A stretch of DNA of 64,000 nt from Blautia sp. AF19-10LB. Its GTDB lineage: Bacteria; Bacillota; Clostridia; Lachnospirales; Lachnospiraceae. Both the position numbers and the translations under genes were made by a program. Under the pieces are notes generated by a model. It saw nothing but the letters and a program-made list of their open reading frames with translations. It searched no databases and was not told where the DNA came from. Shown here one piece after another: positions 36,845 through 44,758 of the stretch; the stretch's first letter is position 1; the number at the start of each line of letters is the position of its first letter. Location of the stretch: contig NZ_QTWS01000018.1 of the NCBI RefSeq assembly GCF_003461245.1, forward strand, positions 1-64,000, in the 5' to 3' direction.

Positions 36845-38209
36845 TCATAACAGATTCAGGACAAGTCTGTCTATATTTGAATCTGTATACCTTTTTAATT
36901 GTTCTGAATCTTCCAGGAAGTCCCGGTCCAGCGCAAACAGCGAATTATATCTCCCTATCATATTCAAATGTTTCGGATACAAAAACGCCGCATTTTTACA
37001 ATACTGCGGACATTTGTATACCAATCTCTGTCTGCCTCTGTCTCCTTCTTTCTGCACTGCATACAACGGACAATACTGCGACGTATTCGTCTGGTAAAAT
37101 GGAAAATGCAGGCTGTTTTTTCCTGCCGGGATATCCTGCATATAACCACAGGACTCCCACTCCGCCCGCTCAATTCCGAAACTTTCTCTCAGAAATTCCT
37201 GGTAAAAATCTGCATTGAAACTGTTCTGGCTGTACAGGTCTCGCTCGCCTTTTTTGTAATTGATACGGGGATCTTTTTTTCTTTTGTTAAGAAGCGTTCC
37301 GAGGCAGGGGAGCAAATGTTTCGTTTCTTTTCTGATAAAATCTGCCATTCCCCAGTCGTTGACTACACACTCCATTTCAAGTTCATTTTTGCTACACCAG
37401 TGATCGATTTTTCTTAACAATGCAAAGGTGTCTTCAAGCAAAATTTCTCTGACATAAGTAAAAGAAAGCGTAACTGCCGTAAACTCTTTTTTTGCCTTTT
37501 CCAGCATAGCGAAAAGAAGTTCTTCCTCTGGAAAAAGGAGATGACAGAACTGGTTTCCAATATAAATCCGATCCGGGATACGCGCTTCCAGACCGCTTCC
37601 CTGGAGATGATTTTTTCTCAGATAATCATGGTAAAATTCCGGAAGAGATTTTTGCAGGTATGCCGTATAGCGTTCCGGGCAGTCAAGTTCTATGGCAAAT
37701 TCTGTGTGCTCCAGGATTTCCATATTGATCTCAGCACGACCTGCTTTTTCTGCAAACCAATACTGTCGCTGTTCCTCCAGACTGCTGCAATGCTCACCGT
37801 CAAATTCTGAGGGATATCCTGTCAGTTCGCTTTCAAGTTCTCCGTCATCTTCCAGTTTCAGCCGGATATATTTGCTGTACTGCCGCACAAGTTTCTGCAC
37901 CTGCCGCCGATACTCTTCCTGCTCCGTCCATACAAGAAACTGCGTAAAAAAATCCTCTTCTTTCTCTCTGCAGATTTCAAATTCTGTAATGACTACAGTC
38001 CCGTATTCTGCCCTCTCCATATCATAAAAACAAACTTCCAGTTTCTGTGGGCTGCAGATAGCACTCGCGGTTCGAAAGCAGAATCCTCCCTCTGCCATTT
38101 CTGTAATCTGAATTTCTTTTCTGTTTCCCGGACTCTCCTGCATTACAGCACTCAGAAGTCCATACGGCAGCATGGGGATTCCATGAAAGCGTTCCTTCTT
38201 TTCCTGCAT
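36845..38209 (-). CDS. uncharacterised protein paired with the U32 gene
   Basis: About 454 residues; not recognised. Residues 35-115 could be a degenerate PilZ-like beta-barrel (IQITEMAEGGFCFRT). The middle has TIM-barrel-like features (ARIPDRIYIGNQFCHLLFPE, then VVNDWGMADFIRKET), as in U32 proteins. The C-terminus holds Cys pairs (YCPLYAV, CPQYCKN). It is probably a divergent U32-type partner of the next gene. The ATG at 38209 is preferred to 38218 because GAGGAG is 9 nt away. Confidence 0.7.
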   Translation of the reverse strand: MQEKKERFHGIPMLPYGLLSAVMQESPGNRKEIQITEMAEGGFCFRTASAICSPQKLEVCFYDMERAEYGTVVITEFEICREKEEDFFTQFLVWTEQEEYRRQVQKLVRQYSKYIRLKLEDDGELESELTGYPSEFDGEHCSSLEEQRQYWFAEKAGRAEINMEILEHTEFAIELDCPERYTAYLQKSLPEFYHDYLRKNHLQGSGLEARIPDRIYIGNQFCHLLFPEEELLFAMLEKAKKEFTAVTLSFTYVREILLEDTFALLRKIDHWCSKNELEMECVVNDWGMADFIRKETKHLLPCLGTLLNKRKKDPRINYKKGERDLYSQNSFNADFYQEFLRESFGIERAEWESCGYMQDIPAGKNSLHFPFYQTNTSQYCPLYAVQKEGDRGRQRLVYKCPQYCKNAAFLYPKHLNMIGRYNSLFALDRDFLEDSEQLKRYTDSNIDRLVLNLL

Positions 38210-38265
38210 CCTGTACATCTCCTCATTTTTCTCGTCTCAGTATAACATTTTTTCTTTATAATACA

Positions 38266-38304
38266 CAGAGGGTGTTATACTTTCCTTTCGTATAACACCC
38301 TCTG
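38266..38304. other. perfect 15-bp inverted repeat
   Basis: CAGAGGGTGTTATAC and GTATAACACCCTCTG are separated by 9 nt. It lies between the GH32 stop and the upstream end of the U32-partner gene. There is no T-run on either side, so it is a weak terminator at best; TATAAC recurs nearby at 38241. It may be an operator or a stem protecting the GH32 message. Confidence 0.7.
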
Positions 38305-38337
38305 CATTTCCATTCGTGCGGCTTCTGTATGATTCTG

Positions 38338-39768
38338 TTATTTTATCCCGGTCATCTCTTTTAATTCATAAATATGTCCCTGGATCTTGTCTGCTTCCAG
38401 TTTCACAACTTGTGTCGTTTTTTCCGGATAGTATCTTGTTGAGGAAACAACTTCCCCGTGATTCAGATAAATTTCCACAGCTGTTGTGTCCACAAGCATC
38501 CGGAACTCTTTTAATCTGCCTGACGGAATGACTGCCTTTCTCTGTTTCCGTCCTGCACCGGCTTTCTCAGATAATCGCAGGCAAGCTTCTCTGCCATCTA
38601 CCTCAAACATAAGATCATCTCCGACAGATATTCTGCATTTGCGTGAATCCAGTTTCAGGTCCAGCTCAAACGGTTTCCAGACTTCAATATTTTTCTGTGT
38701 CTCATCTATTTCACAACATCTTCCCCGAAGGGCTTCCATTTCTTCGACAGGATACTGGTACAATCTTCCATCATGTAAAGTGATCTCGCGCGGAATCGTC
38801 AGGCAGTGCTGCCAGCCCTCGTCTTTTGCTGTCGGATTCGTGTATTCCTCTTCGACATCCGGCAGACCCATCCAGCCGATCAGGATCCGTCTTCCTTTCA
38901 CATCCTCAAACGTCTGCGGCGCATAGAAGTCAAATCCCATATCCCATTCCTGAAATTCTTTCACATTGATCTTATCCTCTTTCAGAAGGAAATAGCCTGA
39001 CTGGTAGATATTCTGAAAACGATATTCTTCTCGTTCAAGTCCCTGTGGAGAGATGGACAGTGCCTGCTCTCCGTCGATTTCAAACAGATCCGGACATTCC
39101 CACATGTATCCGAACGGCTCTTCTGTCGTAATTTCTTTATCATAATCCCAGTTTTTGAGATCCTCAGACTTGTAGATCAGCACAGCTCCCTGGTCATTTT
39201 TCTTTCGACCGCCCAGTGCCATGAAATAGTCAGCGCCATCTTTCCACACTTTTGGATCACGCACATGCTGCGTATAATCTTCCGGATAATTGCGGTAATC
39301 GACTGCAACTTCCTTCGCACTGAAATGAACTCCGTCCTCGCTCTCTACGTGAAGAGTACTGGCCTGCCTCCCGTTATTGATGTAATCGTAATCCCCATCC
39401 ACTTTGATATTTCCGGTAAAAAAAAGATGCAGCTTTTCATCCTCAACGATCGCAGAGCCGGAATATACACCATGGCAGTCATAGCTGCTGTCCGGGTACA
39501 GCGGCACACCCTCGTATCTCCAGGAAACCAGATCGTCGCTGGAATAATGTCCCCAGAATTTCAATCCGCCCTCTGCATCAAACGGAGCATACTGAAAAAA
39601 CACATGATATCTTCCCTTGAAATAGCACAGCCCATTCGGATCATTCAGCCAGCCCGTCGGAGGCATCAGATGATGGGTAAGACGCTGTTTCTGAATTTCT
39701 CTGCTCATTGCTGCGGTTTCTTCGATCTTTCTTACTTCTGTGACAAGGATTCCTGTTAATGCACTCAT
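38338..39768 (-). CDS. GH32 sucrose-6-phosphate hydrolase / beta-fructosidase
   Basis: A 476-residue family 32 glycoside hydrolase that cleaves sucrose, sucrose-6-phosphate or short fructans. The five-blade propeller motifs are present: nucleophile Asp in GWLNDPNG, the RDP motif in HVRDPKVW, and acid/base Glu in WECPDLF. A C-terminal beta-sandwich completes it. No signal peptide, so it acts in the cytoplasm. No PTS or permease is beside it. The start at 39768 has AGGAGG. A promoter with an overlapping cre site lies upstream. Confidence 0.94.
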   Translation of the reverse strand: MSALTGILVTEVRKIEETAAMSREIQKQRLTHHLMPPTGWLNDPNGLCYFKGRYHVFFQYAPFDAEGGLKFWGHYSSDDLVSWRYEGVPLYPDSSYDCHGVYSGSAIVEDEKLHLFFTGNIKVDGDYDYINNGRQASTLHVESEDGVHFSAKEVAVDYRNYPEDYTQHVRDPKVWKDGADYFMALGGRKKNDQGAVLIYKSEDLKNWDYDKEITTEEPFGYMWECPDLFEIDGEQALSISPQGLEREEYRFQNIYQSGYFLLKEDKINVKEFQEWDMGFDFYAPQTFEDVKGRRILIGWMGLPDVEEEYTNPTAKDEGWQHCLTIPREITLHDGRLYQYPVEEMEALRGRCCEIDETQKNIEVWKPFELDLKLDSRKCRISVGDDLMFEVDGREACLRLSEKAGAGRKQRKAVIPSGRLKEFRMLVDTTAVEIYLNHGEVVSSTRYYPEKTTQVVKLEADKIQGHIYELKEMTGIK

Positions 39769-39828
39769 TTTTCTGACCTCCTGTTGTTTTTGCGATTATA
39801 TATTTATGGTATCATTATCATTTAGTTT

Positions 39829-39858
39829 TTACATGTATTTCATATACTATACATGTAA
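39829..39858. promoter_or_regulatory. palindromic operator-like site before GH32
   Basis: TTACATGTAT and ATACATGTAA form a perfect 10-bp inverted repeat with a 10-bp spacer in the GH32 leader. It could bind a local repressor; no regulator gene is adjacent. Confidence 0.55.
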
Positions 39859-39873
39859 CATTTTTATTTTATA

Positions 39874-39887
39874 TGTAATCGTTTTCA
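39874..39887 (-). promoter_or_regulatory. cre site (CcpA catabolite repression)
   Basis: TGTAATCGTTTTCA matches the cre consensus TGWNANCGNTNWCA at every position. It sits just downstream of the GH32 -10 box, where bound CcpA would block transcription. Confidence 0.85.
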
Positions 39888-39899
39888 TATTTTCACGAT

Positions 39900-39928
39900 A
39901 TTATACACCATGCTATCCACAATTGTAA
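39900..39928 (-). promoter_or_regulatory. GH32 promoter
   Basis: Minus-strand -35 TTACAA (39923-39928), 17-bp spacer, -10 TATAAT (39900-39905). The rest of the 330-bp gap between GH32 and pgi holds the cre site, the palindrome at 39829 and the pgi terminator. Confidence 0.8.
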
Positions 39929-40017
39929 ATAAGCATGATGCCACAAAAAGCCTGTCGAAATTTGTACATTTTATATAATATAGCAGAAAAGCCGACGGGT
40001 ACCCGGGGATCTGCAAA

Positions 40018-40070
40018 GAAAAAGGACTTCCCCACGGTACAGATTTAACTGTACGGCAGAGAAGTCCTCA
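40018..40070 (-). terminator. pgi terminator
   Basis: AGGACTTC / GAAGTCCT outer stem with an inner GTACAG / CTGTAC stem; on the minus strand it is followed by TTTTTCTTT. Confidence 0.85.
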
Positions 40071-40098
40071 TTATTTAATATTAATTTTCAGCTCAAGA

Positions 40099-41679
40099 TC
40101 AGATGTTCAGAAGGTCGCTGAATACCTTAAGTGCTCCGTCTGTCTCGTGAGCAAGTACACGTTTTGCAAGGACTTTACCAAGCTGTACGCCTTCCTGGTC
40201 AAAGCTGTTTACGTTCCACAGGAATCCCTGGAACATAACTTTGTTCTCGAAGTGAGCAAGAAGTGCACCAAGAGATTCAGGTGTTACCTGATCACCAATG
40301 ATGATGCTTGACGGACGTCCACCCTCGAAGTTCTTGTTGCGGTTCTCATCTGCTTTACCGCAGGCAAATGCTACGATCTGAGCAGCAACGTTTGCACAGA
40401 GTTTCTGCTGGCTTGTGCTGTCCTGGATCACTACATCTGTACCGATCTGGCTGTTCTTGAAGCCGATGAACTGAAGAGGTACAATGTCAGTTCCCTGATG
40501 CAGAAGCTGATAGAAGGAATGCTGTCCGTTGGTTCCTGGCTCACCGAAGATAACCGGTCCTGTCACATAGTCTACAGGCTCACCGAAACGGTTTACAGAT
40601 TTACCATTAGATTCCATATCCAGCTGCTGAAGGTGTGCCGGGAAACGGCTCAGTGCCTGAGAGTATGGAAGAACTGCTGTGCTCGGATATCCCAGTACGT
40701 TGCGCTCGTAAACACCGATCAGGGCATCCAGCATAGCCGGGTTCTGCATTACGTCTTTGTTTGTTGCAAGCTTGTCCTCTGCTGCTGCTCCATCGAGGAA
40801 CTGTGCGAATACTTCTGGTCCGAATGCCAGAGATAATACAGCACCGCCAACAGCAGATGTGGAAGAATAACGTCCACCGATATAGTCATCCATGAAGAAT
40901 GCTGCAAGGTAGTCATCGCTCTTTGCAAGAGGTGATGTCTCACTTGTAACTGCGATCATATGTTTAGATGCATCCAGTCCTGCATTCTTGAGGGCATCTT
41001 TTACAAAAGATTCATTTGTCAGAGTTTCAAGAGTTGTTCCTGATTTGGAAACCAGTACAAAAATGGAATGTGCAACATCAATAGAATTCAGAACTGCTGC
41101 TGCATCATCAGGGTCTACGTTGCTGATGAATTTTGCTTCCATTTTGAATTTACCATTTTTCTTAGCCCAGTTTTCAAGTGCAAGATACATTGCACGAGGA
41201 CCAAGGTCACTTCCGCCGATACCGATCTGGACAACAGTTGTGAATTTCTCGCCTGCTCCGTTTGTGATCTCACCAGCATGTACTTTGTTCGCAAATTCTG
41301 CGATCTTTTTCTGCTGTTCTGTATAGAAAGTTCTCTTGTCAACGCCGTCAGCTTCTACTGCGTTTCCAAGCTGTCCACGTGTCATATGATGAAGAACAAG
41401 ACGTTTCTCTCCTGTGTTGATCACTTCTCCATTGTAAAGAGCTTCGAATTTCTCTGTAAGCTGTGCTTCCTCAGCCAGTTTCTTAAGTCCTTCCAGTACT
41501 TCGTCGTCTACCTGTTTTGCTGCAAAGTTATAAGCAAATCCCTCTGCCATCGGAACGCTGTAATTCTTTACACGCTCTGCACCGTTTTCTCCTGCCATAA
41601 CTTCTGCAAGGTTTACTTTTTTTACTCCTTCGAGTTCCTTAAAAGAAGCAAGTGTATCCAGATTGTTCCAGGTAATCAT
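40099..41679 (-). CDS. pgi: glucose-6-phosphate isomerase
   Basis: A 526-residue phosphoglucose isomerase interconverting glucose-6-P and fructose-6-P in glycolysis. Signature segments: IGIGGSDLGPRAMYLAL, VSKSGTTLET (sugar phosphate loop) and the catalytic region GEPGTNGQHSFYQLLHQGT. The start MITWNNLDTL at 41679 has AAGGAGG 7 nt upstream; the frame continues upstream without a site. It is monocistronic, with its own promoter and terminator. Confidence 0.97.
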   Translation of the reverse strand: MITWNNLDTLASFKELEGVKKVNLAEVMAGENGAERVKNYSVPMAEGFAYNFAAKQVDDEVLEGLKKLAEEAQLTEKFEALYNGEVINTGEKRLVLHHMTRGQLGNAVEADGVDKRTFYTEQQKKIAEFANKVHAGEITNGAGEKFTTVVQIGIGGSDLGPRAMYLALENWAKKNGKFKMEAKFISNVDPDDAAAVLNSIDVAHSIFVLVSKSGTTLETLTNESFVKDALKNAGLDASKHMIAVTSETSPLAKSDDYLAAFFMDDYIGGRYSSTSAVGGAVLSLAFGPEVFAQFLDGAAAEDKLATNKDVMQNPAMLDALIGVYERNVLGYPSTAVLPYSQALSRFPAHLQQLDMESNGKSVNRFGEPVDYVTGPVIFGEPGTNGQHSFYQLLHQGTDIVPLQFIGFKNSQIGTDVVIQDSTSQQKLCANVAAQIVAFACGKADENRNKNFEGGRPSSIIIGDQVTPESLGALLAHFENKVMFQGFLWNVNSFDQEGVQLGKVLAKRVLAHETDGALKVFSDLLNI

Positions 41680-41738
41680 ATTTGATTCCTCCTTAAATAT
41701 TATCGGTTTTTCGTTTCCGAACTTTTTCAATCATTTTG

Positions 41739-41767
41739 ATTATAATATTAAATATGGGGAAATTCAA
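41739..41767 (-). promoter_or_regulatory. pgi promoter
   Basis: Minus-strand -35 TTGAAT (41762-41767), 17-bp spacer, -10 TATAAT (41739-41744), about 50 bp upstream of the ribosome site. Confidence 0.8.
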
Positions 41768-41809
41768 GGTAATTGTTCACAACTGGTCATTCCAGATCAA
41801 TTTCCCATA

Positions 41810-42496
41810 TCAGTCGCAGATAAGTGTCTGTCTGGAATCTGCGCCATCTTTCTTGAAGTCGGAATTTACAAATTCGATCTTCTTTGGTTTTATTTTGATG
41901 AGATTCATCGGATGCAGCATTTTTTCCAGAGCCTTCAGTGGAATCTTTCGGAAATCTGCCGCCTGCACATATTCCTGTGAAAATGGCTCTACAATAGATG
42001 CCAGGCCTGTGACCTGCATTCCTTTGAGCTTGCCAAATCCTTCATATTTATCAAAGATGACCAGGCATACATTTTTGTTCTTTTCCAACGCATAAAACTT
42101 CTCGCCACCTTCAGAAAAAATCCAGAAGCAGTCGTCATGATACGTATACTCCAGCGGCGTACAGCGCACAAAATCTCCTGCCGTGGTTGCCAGTGCGCAG
42201 GTGTTGTTTGCCTGAATATACTCCTCCACGGCCTTTTTTAAAACATCCTGGTCCAGCTTTTTTGACTGTGCATCTTTTTCTTTCCAGTAGTTTGCAGCTC
42301 TTTCGTATTCCTCGTGAGAAAGATCTGTATTCTCAGGGATTTCCTCATATTCATCTTTGTCCAGACAGAGTGGGATTCCTGTCTTGCTGTTTACATTGAT
42401 CCCGCCATACCAGGTTCCTGTCACTTCCAGGATATCGCCAACCTGATAATCCATGGAATAGTCGTCATTTTTCTTGATTACTCTGATCTTTGCCAT
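41810..42496 (-). CDS. pyridoxamine 5'-phosphate oxidase-like flavin-binding protein
   Basis: 228 residues. An N-terminal part of about 70 residues (MAKIRVIKKNDDYSMDYQVG, then VTGTWYGGINVNSKTGIPLC) resembles a small SH3-like domain. The C-terminal split-barrel flavin domain has NNTCALATTAGDFVRCTPLE and KFYALEKNKNVCLVIFDKY. Such proteins bind FMN, F420 or haem; the substrate is unknown. It is the last of three collinear small genes. Confidence 0.82.
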   Translation of the reverse strand: MAKIRVIKKNDDYSMDYQVGDILEVTGTWYGGINVNSKTGIPLCLDKDEYEEIPENTDLSHEEYERAANYWKEKDAQSKKLDQDVLKKAVEEYIQANNTCALATTAGDFVRCTPLEYTYHDDCFWIFSEGGEKFYALEKNKNVCLVIFDKYEGFGKLKGMQVTGLASIVEPFSQEYVQAADFRKIPLKALEKMLHPMNLIKIKPKKIEFVNSDFKKDGADSRQTLICD

Positions 42497-42526
42497 TTTT
42501 GTGCCTCACTTTTTGTTATAGTCGGA

Positions 42527-42778
42527 TTACTTTTTGTCCAGGGTAAACTGTAACTTTTCATCGTCCCAGTATTTTACATTCAGTCCTTTATCCAGGAAAT
42601 ACTGTTCGATCACCTGATGCATCTCATCATAATGTCCCTCGCAGGCACAGTTTCCCAGTGGTTCGATCCACAAAGCCTGTGCTCCGCAGGCGTCGCGAAG
42701 GTGGAGTTTGAAATTCAGATGTTTTTGTTCCAGTATTCCGTTTACTTCTATGATTTCGTTGAAAGTGATAATTGCCAT
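42527..42778 (-). CDS. small conserved protein with RDACG motif
   Basis: An 83-residue protein without membrane segment. It contains KLHLRDACGAQALWIEP and CACEGHYDEMHQVIEQY. I recall this as a family named RDAC in Firmicutes, but no function is known to me. It lies 30 bp upstream of the flavin-binding gene. Confidence 0.75.
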   Translation of the reverse strand: MAIITFNEIIEVNGILEQKHLNFKLHLRDACGAQALWIEPLGNCACEGHYDEMHQVIEQYFLDKGLNVKYWDDEKLQFTLDKK

Positions 42779-42795
42779 CGTTGTTCCTCCTGATG

Positions 42796-43257
42796 TTAAA
42801 TTTTTCTGAATGGGATCTCCTTTCCATCATGTGATAAAACAATTTTATTTTGCTTTAATTCATATTCGAATTTATATATTGGTATTATTGAATTACCAGT
42901 AAAAGGAGCAAATCCAAAATCTGTCTCGAGTGGATTCAGCCACAATGTTACTGTATCATCATCCACTCCAATAATCCAGCCTCCGATTCCCGGATTTCCA
43001 GCCTCCGAATCATAAACGTCCAGATAAGGAATCTTTGCTGAATTAATTATAAGATCATAACAACTGTTATAGAAAAAAATGTCACTGTCATCGTCATCAT
43101 CACTGGTCTCTGTCCCGTCTTTTTTCAGGTCTACTCCTGTATAATAGCCTGATATCTCCCCTAACCTTTTCGCATCTACGCTAAAATAAATCATCGAAAA
43201 AATGATCAGCACGATTACTGCCACTGTAATAACTATTTTCTTTTTCTTTGTATACAC
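42796..43257 (-). CDS. uncharacterised membrane-anchored protein
   Basis: A 153-residue protein starting with GTG at 43257 (YTKKKK follows), with AGGGGG 6 nt upstream. One hydrophobic helix (about residues 8-26, IVITVAVIVLIIFSMIYF) anchors a mostly acidic outer part with the run SDDDDDSDIF. The longer frame upstream lacks a ribosome site. The function is unknown. Confidence 0.7.
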   Translation of the reverse strand: MYTKKKKIVITVAVIVLIIFSMIYFSVDAKRLGEISGYYTGVDLKKDGTETSDDDDDSDIFFYNSCYDLIINSAKIPYLDVYDSEAGNPGIGGWIIGVDDDTVTLWLNPLETDFGFAPFTGNSIIPIYKFEYELKQNKIVLSHDGKEIPFRKI

Positions 43258-43363
43258 TGATATCCCCCTTCTGATAATTATAAATTCTGGTTTTATTATA
43301 ATCTCTCTTTTTGTGGATGTACAACCAAATTTTCCGGCAAAGTTCGACCTTGCCTGCATGCAA

Positions 43364-43404
43364 AAAAATCCCGGTCTGCTCTGGATACTGGCAGTCCGGG
43401 ATTT
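43364..43404. terminator. terminator after the NifX-FKBP gene
   Basis: AAATCCCGG-CTGC and GCAG-CCGGGATTT arms with a 10-nt loop. The A-run upstream gives a T-run on the minus strand. Confidence 0.85.
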
Positions 43405-43418
43405 CATACTATATTAGA

Positions 43419-44273
43419 TTATTTTACTTCCACAAGTTCAATCTTGAAATTCAGTTCCTTACCAGCCATCTCATGGTTTGCATCAAAAGTGATCGTTGTC
43501 TCTTCTTTGGCAGTTACTTTAACCGGGAATGGCTGTCCGTACTGGTTGGACAGATATACCTGCTGTCCTACGGTAAGATCCTCAGAACCTGGAAGCTGTG
43601 CGATCTCAAGTGTAAAGATTGCATTCGGGTCCGGCATGCCGTATGCTTCTTCCGGCATCAGGTGGATTTCTTTGATCTCTCCGACCTCCATATTGGCAAC
43701 TGCTGCATCGAATCCTTTGATCATCTGTCCAGCTCCGCAGACAAATTCCAGCGGCTGTCCACGATCGTAAGAAGAGTCAAACTGAGTTCCGTCATTGAAA
43801 GTTCCCTTGTAATGAGTACGGCAGGTCTTTCCTACGTTCGGGCCTGTAAATGCCGGCTTGTGTGAACCACATCCACCACCGCAGGTTCCTCCGCAGGAAT
43901 GTCCCTCTTCATGATCGCCACAGGAATGACCTTCTTCATGGTGATGATGGTCACAGGTTGTTCCTGCTGAAACCAGTTCGCCCTTAAGGTAAGCCTCTAC
44001 CACCTCATCTGTATTTCCCTGAGCACCTGAGCATAACTGAACCCCAGCCTCTGCAAGTGCATTCTGTGCACCGCCGCCGATGCCGCCACAGATCAGGACA
44101 TCGATTCCCTGCTCTGCAAGAAGTCCTGCCAGAGCGCCGTGTCCTGTTCCATTGGAACCGATTACTTCACTGGAAACAACTTTGTTGTCCTCTACTTCAT
44201 AAACCTTGAAATTCTCTGTTTTTCCAAAGTGCTGGAAAACATTTCCATTATCATAAGTTACTGCAATTTTCAT
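43419..44273 (-). CDS. NifX-type metallocluster domain fused to SlyD-like FKBP
   Basis: 284 residues in three parts. Residues 1-100: a dinitrogenase iron-molybdenum cofactor (NifX/NafY) fold (MKIAVTYDNGNVFQHFGKTE, VLICGGIGGGAQNALAEAGV). Residues about 105-140: a His/Cys/Gly-rich linker with CDHHHHEEGHSCGDHEEGHS and CGGTCGGGCGSH, probably binding metal. Residues about 145-284: a SlyD-type FKBP prolyl isomerase with inserted flap (THYKGTFNDGTQFDSS, PEEAYGMPDPN). The ATG at 44273 has GGAGG upstream. A metal-handling chaperone is likely. No nif genes are nearby. Confidence 0.88.
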   Translation of the reverse strand: MKIAVTYDNGNVFQHFGKTENFKVYEVEDNKVVSSEVIGSNGTGHGALAGLLAEQGIDVLICGGIGGGAQNALAEAGVQLCSGAQGNTDEVVEAYLKGELVSAGTTCDHHHHEEGHSCGDHEEGHSCGGTCGGGCGSHKPAFTGPNVGKTCRTHYKGTFNDGTQFDSSYDRGQPLEFVCGAGQMIKGFDAAVANMEVGEIKEIHLMPEEAYGMPDPNAIFTLEIAQLPGSEDLTVGQQVYLSNQYGQPFPVKVTAKEETTITFDANHEMAGKELNFKIELVEVK

Positions 44274-44288
44274 GTAAAAATCCTCCAA

Positions 44289-44758
44289 TTCATACTATGT
44301 CTGTCTGATTAGTATAGCTTGTTGGAGAGATAAAAGCAAGGGAAGACTTTTTTATAGCTTTTTCTAAACCACAGGTTCATTGTTTTGCCCCGGAAGCTGT
44401 GCTAATCTTAATGCATCGAAGGAACACAAGTCCTTCAAAAGAAGTCTTGCAGAAGGCAGACTTCACAGATATTTTTATCATAATCTTATATTAATCAGGC
44501 GCGTACAGCAGCGAAATAAATTAGCCTTATGAGTTTTCTATTGTTGCTCAGGTGATCTTTTTTAACCATAACACAGATAACTTCTGATCGGAGGTGCTCC
44601 ACGTTGAAGTGGTATAAAGAGAGGTATTTACGCTAAAAAACAATACACATATCAGATGAGATCTTACATCGCGTCTCGCTCATAATGATATAAGGTATAA
44701 AGAAGTCTAAAACCTTCTGCAAGTTGTAACCAGACTAATTCACAGAAAGGAGCAGCCA
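44289..44758 (+). other. 470-bp structured non-coding region before the DUF2828 gene
   Basis: No plausible ORF in any frame. Hairpins seen: GAAGGA / TCCTTC (44418-44436), GAAGTCT / AGACTTC (44441-44464, then ATTTTT), CCAC / GTGG (44600-44613), and possible long-range pairing of ACTTCT (44580-44585) with AGAAGT (about 44700-44705). It precedes a Ro60-like vWA protein, so one or more Y-like RNAs could be encoded here, but I cannot match a known RNA family. Confidence 0.4.

Noticed and set aside
44289..44758. tRNA gene or known small RNA
   Set aside because: No cloverleaf or T-arm consensus GTTCGAA was found, and no match to an RNA family I know. Kept only as a structured region of unknown role.
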